This document shows positions 58,890-64,000 of a stretch of 64,000 bases of DNA, piece after piece. A model generated the notes under the pieces. The model saw nothing but the letters and a program-made list of their open reading frames with translations, was not told where the DNA came from and searched no databases. The position numbers and the translations under genes were made by a program. Position 1 is the stretch's first letter; each line of letters starts with the position of its first letter. Location of the stretch: assembly GCF_014805625.2 (NCBI RefSeq), contig NW_023998415.1, forward strand, positions 36,853,674 to 36,917,673, in the 5' to 3' direction. The DNA comes from Glossina fuscipes (taxonomy: Eukaryota > Arthropoda > Insecta > Diptera > Glossinidae).

Positions 58890-59330
58890 ATAGTTTCGAT
58901 CATTTTCGATAACATTTTACAATATTTTTCGCAACATGGCGATATCATGTCGAAAGAATTTATATTGGTTTGGCAGCGTTTCATCCATCGATTCATGTTC
59001 GCAATTTTTTAACTTTTCGGACCCAAGTTGCCAGCCAAACTATGCTATACCGATCTGAATGAATGGTAATCAAAAGACGCCATGTCTGGTGCGTACGCTG
59101 GGTGCAACAGACCTTCCTGGAAAACTCTTGCAATAAGTGGTCACCAAAATGGCATTTTCAGCCAATTCGTGTCGCCATTTTTAAACCGTTGAACCCAAAC
59201 CCGACCATTGAGATATGATAGTGCAGCATCACCGCAACGTGACTTGAACGTGTTTGGTAGACTTTGGCAGCTTTCTCAGATTTCTTCACATCGATGCAAT
59301 CAAATGTAATGAATTTGGAAGGAGAAGAAA
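58890..59330 (-). pseudogene. internally deleted mariner (Mos1-type) transposase remnant
   Basis: On the minus strand, from high to low coordinates: TFDCIDVKKSEKAAK (first helix-turn-helix), RVWVQRFKNGDTNW, then almost at once LLHPAYAPDMASFDYHSF, corresponding to the 'YSPDLAPSDYHLF' motif next to the third catalytic Asp. The tail reads ESMDETLPNQYKFFRHDIAM and IENDRNYFD ('W.DEW...KD..FF..GI..LP.RWEKV...DG.YF'). About 230 residues between the N-terminal and C-terminal parts are missing. Stops and frameshifts are present. The element is dead. Confidence 0.75.
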
Positions 59331-59555
59331 TTCGAGTACTCCACGATTAGCGTTGACATACGCTAAATAAATCAATAACATGAAATGGAAAGTTGTTTGT
59401 TTATGTAGAGGACGATCAAAACACCATTGACTTTTACTATTATGCATCGCATTCCCATTTCTTTATCATTTTTATCTGCAAGAAATTGCTGATCAGAATT
59501 TTTGCAAACATTTAATAAGGCGATAAGTACTCGTTTTTTTTTTTTTCCTTAATTT

Positions 59556-59558
<3 letters not shown>

Positions 59559-59605
<47 letters not shown>
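59559..59605. repeat. (AT)n microsatellite
   Basis: About 23 AT units, the longest such run in the window. Confidence 0.95.
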
Positions 59606-59606
<1 letters not shown>

Positions 59607-59978
59607 CTAAGAAGGCTTAAAGAAAAATACTTTCATATATAAATTTGATTATGTAAAAGATGGAAATGAATTGGTTAGTAGTAAGAAATAATCATCTCAT
59701 CGGAAGCTGTAAACTTTTTGTGACTATATTTTTTCGTAGTTCGCTAGATATTTACATTTTCAGTGATCAGTGCTATGGTACACGTTGGTTAATAGTCAAA
59801 AATGTATCATCATTTACAAGTATTGGAAAGACAATTTGAGAAATTTGTCATTAAGAACTTCTCGCATCGTCCTTGCGATAAACGATTTGCTGGCGTCATC
59901 TAAAATATCTTATGCTTTGAACTTGTTCCACATAAAGTTGATGAGCGCCAAGGCATAGTTATGACCGTAAATGAAAAC

Positions 59979-60013
<35 letters not shown>

Positions 60014-61408
60014 AGTTGCATTTTAGTTTAGAATAAGAAGCGGTAAAGGCTCGTCATACAAATGCTGAATATATCAACATAGAGGCTAAAGTATTTTCAT
60101 AGAAGATTGTAAGGCCTCGAAACCGATCAAATTTTTTGTTCTTTTTTGAAAGCTTAATACTTCCACAATGACTGTTGGGGAACCGGAAAGCCGTATTGAT
60201 CGATCTACACTTTTTCAACGTTATTGTGACGAAATTAGAATGAGATAAAAATAAATTTAAGCACATGCTACGTTATAACTCCGAAATAAGGGAAAGAGCG
60301 GTATGAGAGCGCCCTATACATACCGCTTACATACACACCACAAGTTTTGTGTAGATTACAATAGAAATGCTTTTCAACCATTCACAGGTGCTATAATATA
60401 AGGTATACAAAATCGTAACTCTGTCAATAAATAAATTAATGCCATCTCTATCTGCACACTATATAGCACTCTTTACTAGTCTCGCATTGTATACCTTGAG
60501 CAAAAATGAGATCGGATATAGAAAGAAGAAAAGTATAAAATTTTGTTTGTTAAAACTCAGTTCAATGAATCCTTTTAAGCAGCATTTCTCGTTTATATGC
60601 ATGTTGCAATTGCTGAATACCGTTAGGAATATGTTTTCAATTGAAACCAGTTCCTCATCAGATCTATAAATGTACTCAATAAATACTTATATATAATTTT
60701 ATGTTAATTGTTCAATGTTAAATGTACTCAGATTAGACTCTGAAAAGCGTTACAGATGCGACTCAAAAATTTCTATATAGAGTTGAAAGGATCAGTAAAT
60801 GTTTTATATAAAACAAATATTTACGATAATCGTGATCAGAATTTAATTAAGCTTTAATGTTAATGAAAAAAGCAGAAGAAGCGAAAACGATTTTTGTTCT
60901 TTTGGATTTTTCATTCGTCAAATAGATTCGTATTTAAAACAAATCTAACAAAAACGCAACTTTAAGCACTCATGTAAACATGCATGTGACACATGCAACC
61001 GCAAAGACCTTAAAACTTTTGGAATAACGTAGAGACTATAAATTGTTTGGGAAATTGTTAGCATAACGTGAATCTATGCAAATCCAATAGAATGAAACCT
61101 TGACCATAAACCAGACCTTTTATCATAAATTTTGAAAAGGTAAACATTGAAAATACCACAGCATTTAAAAAAGATATGCATATGTACGTTTATCAAATTG
61201 AAGATGATGGTAGAAACCAGTGTTAAAACCACAAAAAAAAAAAAAAAAAAAAAACAAAATAAATAAATTCTTTCCTCGTTCTTCCATGGGTATATATATC
61301 GTGTCCGAAACAAAAAATATGGCATATCCAGCGTTACATGCTTAAGTCTCACTACTGCAGTTGAATTATTATAAAATTTTGTGCATGTGACATGAATTAT
61401 ATTGTTCT

Positions 61409-61440
61409 GATTCTTCTTCTTCTTCTTCTTCTTCTTTTTC
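61409..61440. repeat. (TTC)n microsatellite
   Basis: About nine TTC units; reads as poly-Lys/Glu-rich frames on the minus strand, which are spurious. Confidence 0.9.
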
Positions 61441-62224
61441 TTATTCATACACTCGCTCAATAGACGATTAAATCAAATAGCAACAACAAAAATAACGATA
61501 ATAACAATGTTTTTTTTTTTTCCATTTTTCAAAAAGCCTGCACTTCTACGTGTTATTGGATTATTTTTAAAAATTTTTTTCTTGATCTTATGCTTTGTCA
61601 CTCACTTTTAAAGGAATTACTGCAATTTACATTAGACAGTCTATTGCTTGCAGTTTTACTGCCGAATTTAAAAGATTAATTTTTCGGTTAATTATTTTTT
61701 TTTTTTTTGTTTTGTGATAATGTTATGGCATTTTACATGAATAAGAAAAGAGTCTTACTTACTATTATCTAATTAGGAGAAAGTAAATATTTCAAGAGAA
61801 CGTTACCATATTGTCTCGATTTTTTTGATAAAAATCTATAATTCAAGTGCTTGGATTTTAAAAGTATATTACGGGAGCCAATGACGTTTTTCGCAAGAGC
61901 ATTATTAGTCTGCACTACCAAACTTTGCTGTATGCCTTCTTGTCCATAGGTCCTTATTCGTAAATTTTTGCCCGTTAGTGGGTAGTGGATATCTAAGAAA
62001 GAATTTTATTTTATACAGCCTGCTCTCATTTTTCGCCTGGATGAGTCCTGTTTTGTTTTACACGCCAACGAAGAGAACGAACGGAGAGAAAAGATTTTCT
62101 TTTATAGAAGAGCATCGATTTTTGCGAGCTTTATAAAACCACTACGCAATCGATCAAGAGCTAGTTGACGATCAAATCGAGTTGGCATGATGAAATAAGG
62201 CAATGTGATTAATACTTTTAAACA

Positions 62225-63130
62225 CTTGTTATACCCATCATCGTAATATAAGGGGTATATTCTTTTTGTCAAAACGTTTCCAACGTACAGAGGGCGGCAT
62301 CGGAGGCCCCACACAATTTATATATATTCTTAATCAGCATCGAAATCTAAATCGATTTAATCATGCCCGTCTGTCCGTCTATCTGTCTGTCCGTCTATTG
62401 CATATTTGTTGTTGCCAATACGAAGCTATCCGCTTAAAATTTTGAGCAAATATTGGAAGTTCTTGCACTCAGCTTGGTATTGGATATGGGCCAAATCGAT
62501 CGAAGGGCACGCCCACAGCACTACGTAAAGTGAGAACGCCTCCGTTTTACAAATGGAATGAAGAATTGGTTTGCGGCTCATTACTCATAAACTATAGCAA
62601 ATAAATGTACAAAAATTTGAGCGCATATTCTATGGGCGATGCTGTAGCATCTGTGCATAAAAATGGGAAAAATTGACCACACATTACCCAATATTATAGT
62701 GTACCAAAATGTAATTATTTTGCCAATACCTTTATAATACGCGGAAACAATCTTCAAAATGTCCATAAAATATACAAATTCTTAGCCAGTTTCAAATCTT
62801 GAATGCACCTAAATATGTCCATGTTCGTCTGTCCATTTGTCTGTTTGTGTAACTTTGTAGTATATGTGGGAAACGTTCTCCCGATAGCGAAAATGAAGAA
62901 ATTTGTAAAAGAATTTTGAAATTGACCTAAACTTTTCAAACGTCACGCCTACAACGCCCATATGCCTCTACGACAAAAACTTTTATTTTGAAAACAGAAG
63001 AAATCAACTGCGCCCACTCCATATTATCGAGCATGAGAATTTTGTTATTTTACTTGTTTTGTCTTTTTTTGGGGGTAAATGGTCGGGTTCGGGTCTGAAC
63101 GAATTTAATTATCTAAATTGTTATATAATA
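62225..63130 (+). repeat. dispersed repeat family A, full-length copy
   Basis: Head TTATACCCATCATCGTAATA and GGGGTATATTCTTTTTGTC, CATGCCCGTCTGTCCGTC, TTGGTATTGGATATGGGCCA, GCTCATTACTCATAAACTAT, CCCAATATTATAGTGTACCA, CTGTCCATTTGTCTGTTTG, GCGCCCACTCCATATTATCG and the tail TTTTTTTGGGGGTAAATGGT ending near GAACGAATTTAATTATC. About 880-900 bases. It lies inside NOS1AP-like intron 1. Confidence 0.85.
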
Positions 63131-64000
63131 AAATAGAGAGACCGTTAAATGCTAGCTAGCATTATGAATTCAAGTTAATGATACTAAAGCCATTTGCGAT
63201 CCCGATCGTTAAGGTCGGTGGATTTCGACGATGTTGTCCTGCATAATATGGGATATCACCTTTTTAAGGAATCGAAATGTTATTTACATGATATATTGCT
63301 ATTGCTCACTGGTGCGATTGATTGCGACGACCATCGTTGGCTACTGGCCAACCCCCCTTTATACACCTATTGCAGATTGTGTGACATGAATGTGATATAT
63401 AGAAAACTATTTCCGCAGATTTAGTATTAATTAGTTTTTATCTTGTCACTCCCATACCGGGAGGGAGGGATGGGGGCTGTACATAATCGTAAACAACACT
63501 ACCGCTTACTTTTTCTTGTAATGCATTTTCTAATAATTTTTTTCCATTTGGCTTAAAGAAATTTTCACATGTTAAATTATTTACGATTTAAGCTTAATAT
63601 GAGTTTTGCATGTCGGTAATTTATCCATATTTTCGCAAATACACATGCAAAAACAATAAAACGTTTTATATTTCACACCATGGAGTAGCAGTTCTGAGCT
63701 TTTTTTTGGTTTTTTTTTTTTCTTTTTTATATTGCGCTTTTTCTCTCTCTTTATGACCTCAACATGTAACATATGAAGCAAAGTTGGTTGCTTTCATTGT
63801 ATTTAACTAACGATGGCCTTACCGGGCGGTAGATTTGGGCCAGGGATGATGATGAGGGAACGACGTGAAACAAGGCACAAGAAGTGCAAATGCATACAAA
63901 TGCTATGTGGTTGATGATGTCTGTTTGTTTCGATGGATGGTTCGGTGAGTGAGTGAGTGAGTGAGTGAGTGAGTGAGTGAGTGAGCTAGCGAATGAGTGT
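63131..64000. other. NOS1AP-like intron 1, end of window
   Basis: No exon is visible. A 76-residue open frame at 63194-63424 is not low complexity but is unrecognised. A tetranucleotide run closes the window. Confidence 0.55.
63945..63985. repeat. (GTGA)n tetranucleotide repeat
   Basis: Ten uninterrupted GTGA units ending in GCTAGC. Confidence 0.95.

Larger units (their letters stand above)
59331..62224. other. NOS1AP-like intron 1, no exon seen
   Basis: Contains long (AT)n runs at 59559-59605 and 59982-60009, an A tract near 61231-61253 and a TTC run at 61409-61440. No further coding exon of the PTB gene is visible. Confidence 0.6.

Noticed and set aside
63945..63985. CRISPR-like or tandem array
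   Set aside because: A simple GTGA tetranucleotide run with no spacers, in an animal genome.

Overview
The window looks like nuclear DNA of a higher fly (Diptera, Schizophora). It is AT-rich and full of microsatellites. The three recognisable genes carry GT-AG introns and fly-like proteins, and the spaces between them are packed with decayed transposable elements of kinds found in fly genomes: mariner remnants, Jockey/CR1-like LINE remnants, a tRNA-derived SINE, and dispersed repeats that start near 'TATACCC' and contain 'GTCCGTCTGTCTG'. The species cannot be fixed from sequence alone. There is no prokaryotic gene organisation, no CRISPR array and no operon.

Left end (1-8.5 kb): two housekeeping genes sit in tandem on the minus strand. 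The first is a four-exon LRRC59-like gene (5403 to 1273), an ER membrane leucine-rich-repeat protein. The second is RpS9 (8127 to 7017, three coding exons plus a predicted 5'-TOP leader exon near 8372-8402), which encodes small-subunit protein uS4. RpS9 has a DRE-type TATCGATA motif upstream. One of its introns holds a candidate box C/D snoRNA closed by a 9-bp external stem, and another intron holds a strong hairpin.

Middle (8.5-58 kb): about 50 kb without a recognised functional gene. It contains a SINE with an intact 14-bp target-site duplication (9559-9733), about a dozen copies of one dispersed repeat family on both strands, two short MITE-like elements, a probable piggyBac-type MITE at TTAA sites, LINE ORF1 and endonuclease remnants (26.1-27.5 kb plus strand; 28.6-29.2 kb minus strand), a mariner fragment (42.3 kb), and one unclassified damaged or spliced coding region on the minus strand (29.5-30.2 kb).

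Right end (58-64 kb): the first coding exon of a NOS1AP/CAPON-like PTB-domain adaptor gene lies on the plus strand at 58311-58412. It is followed by at least 5.6 kb of first intron that runs off the window and contains an internally deleted mariner of Mos1 type and a full-length copy of the dispersed repeat. Much of the repeat-rich DNA to the left may be the upstream regulatory region or 5' introns of this gene, but nothing here proves that.

I did not find a convincing new biological system. The items most worth a second look are the RpS9 intronic snoRNA candidate, the 29.5-30.2 kb unclassified coding region, the dispersed repeat family with its long and short forms and an inverted pair inside an LRRC59 intron, and the short TIR elements at 27991-28134 and 49437-49539.
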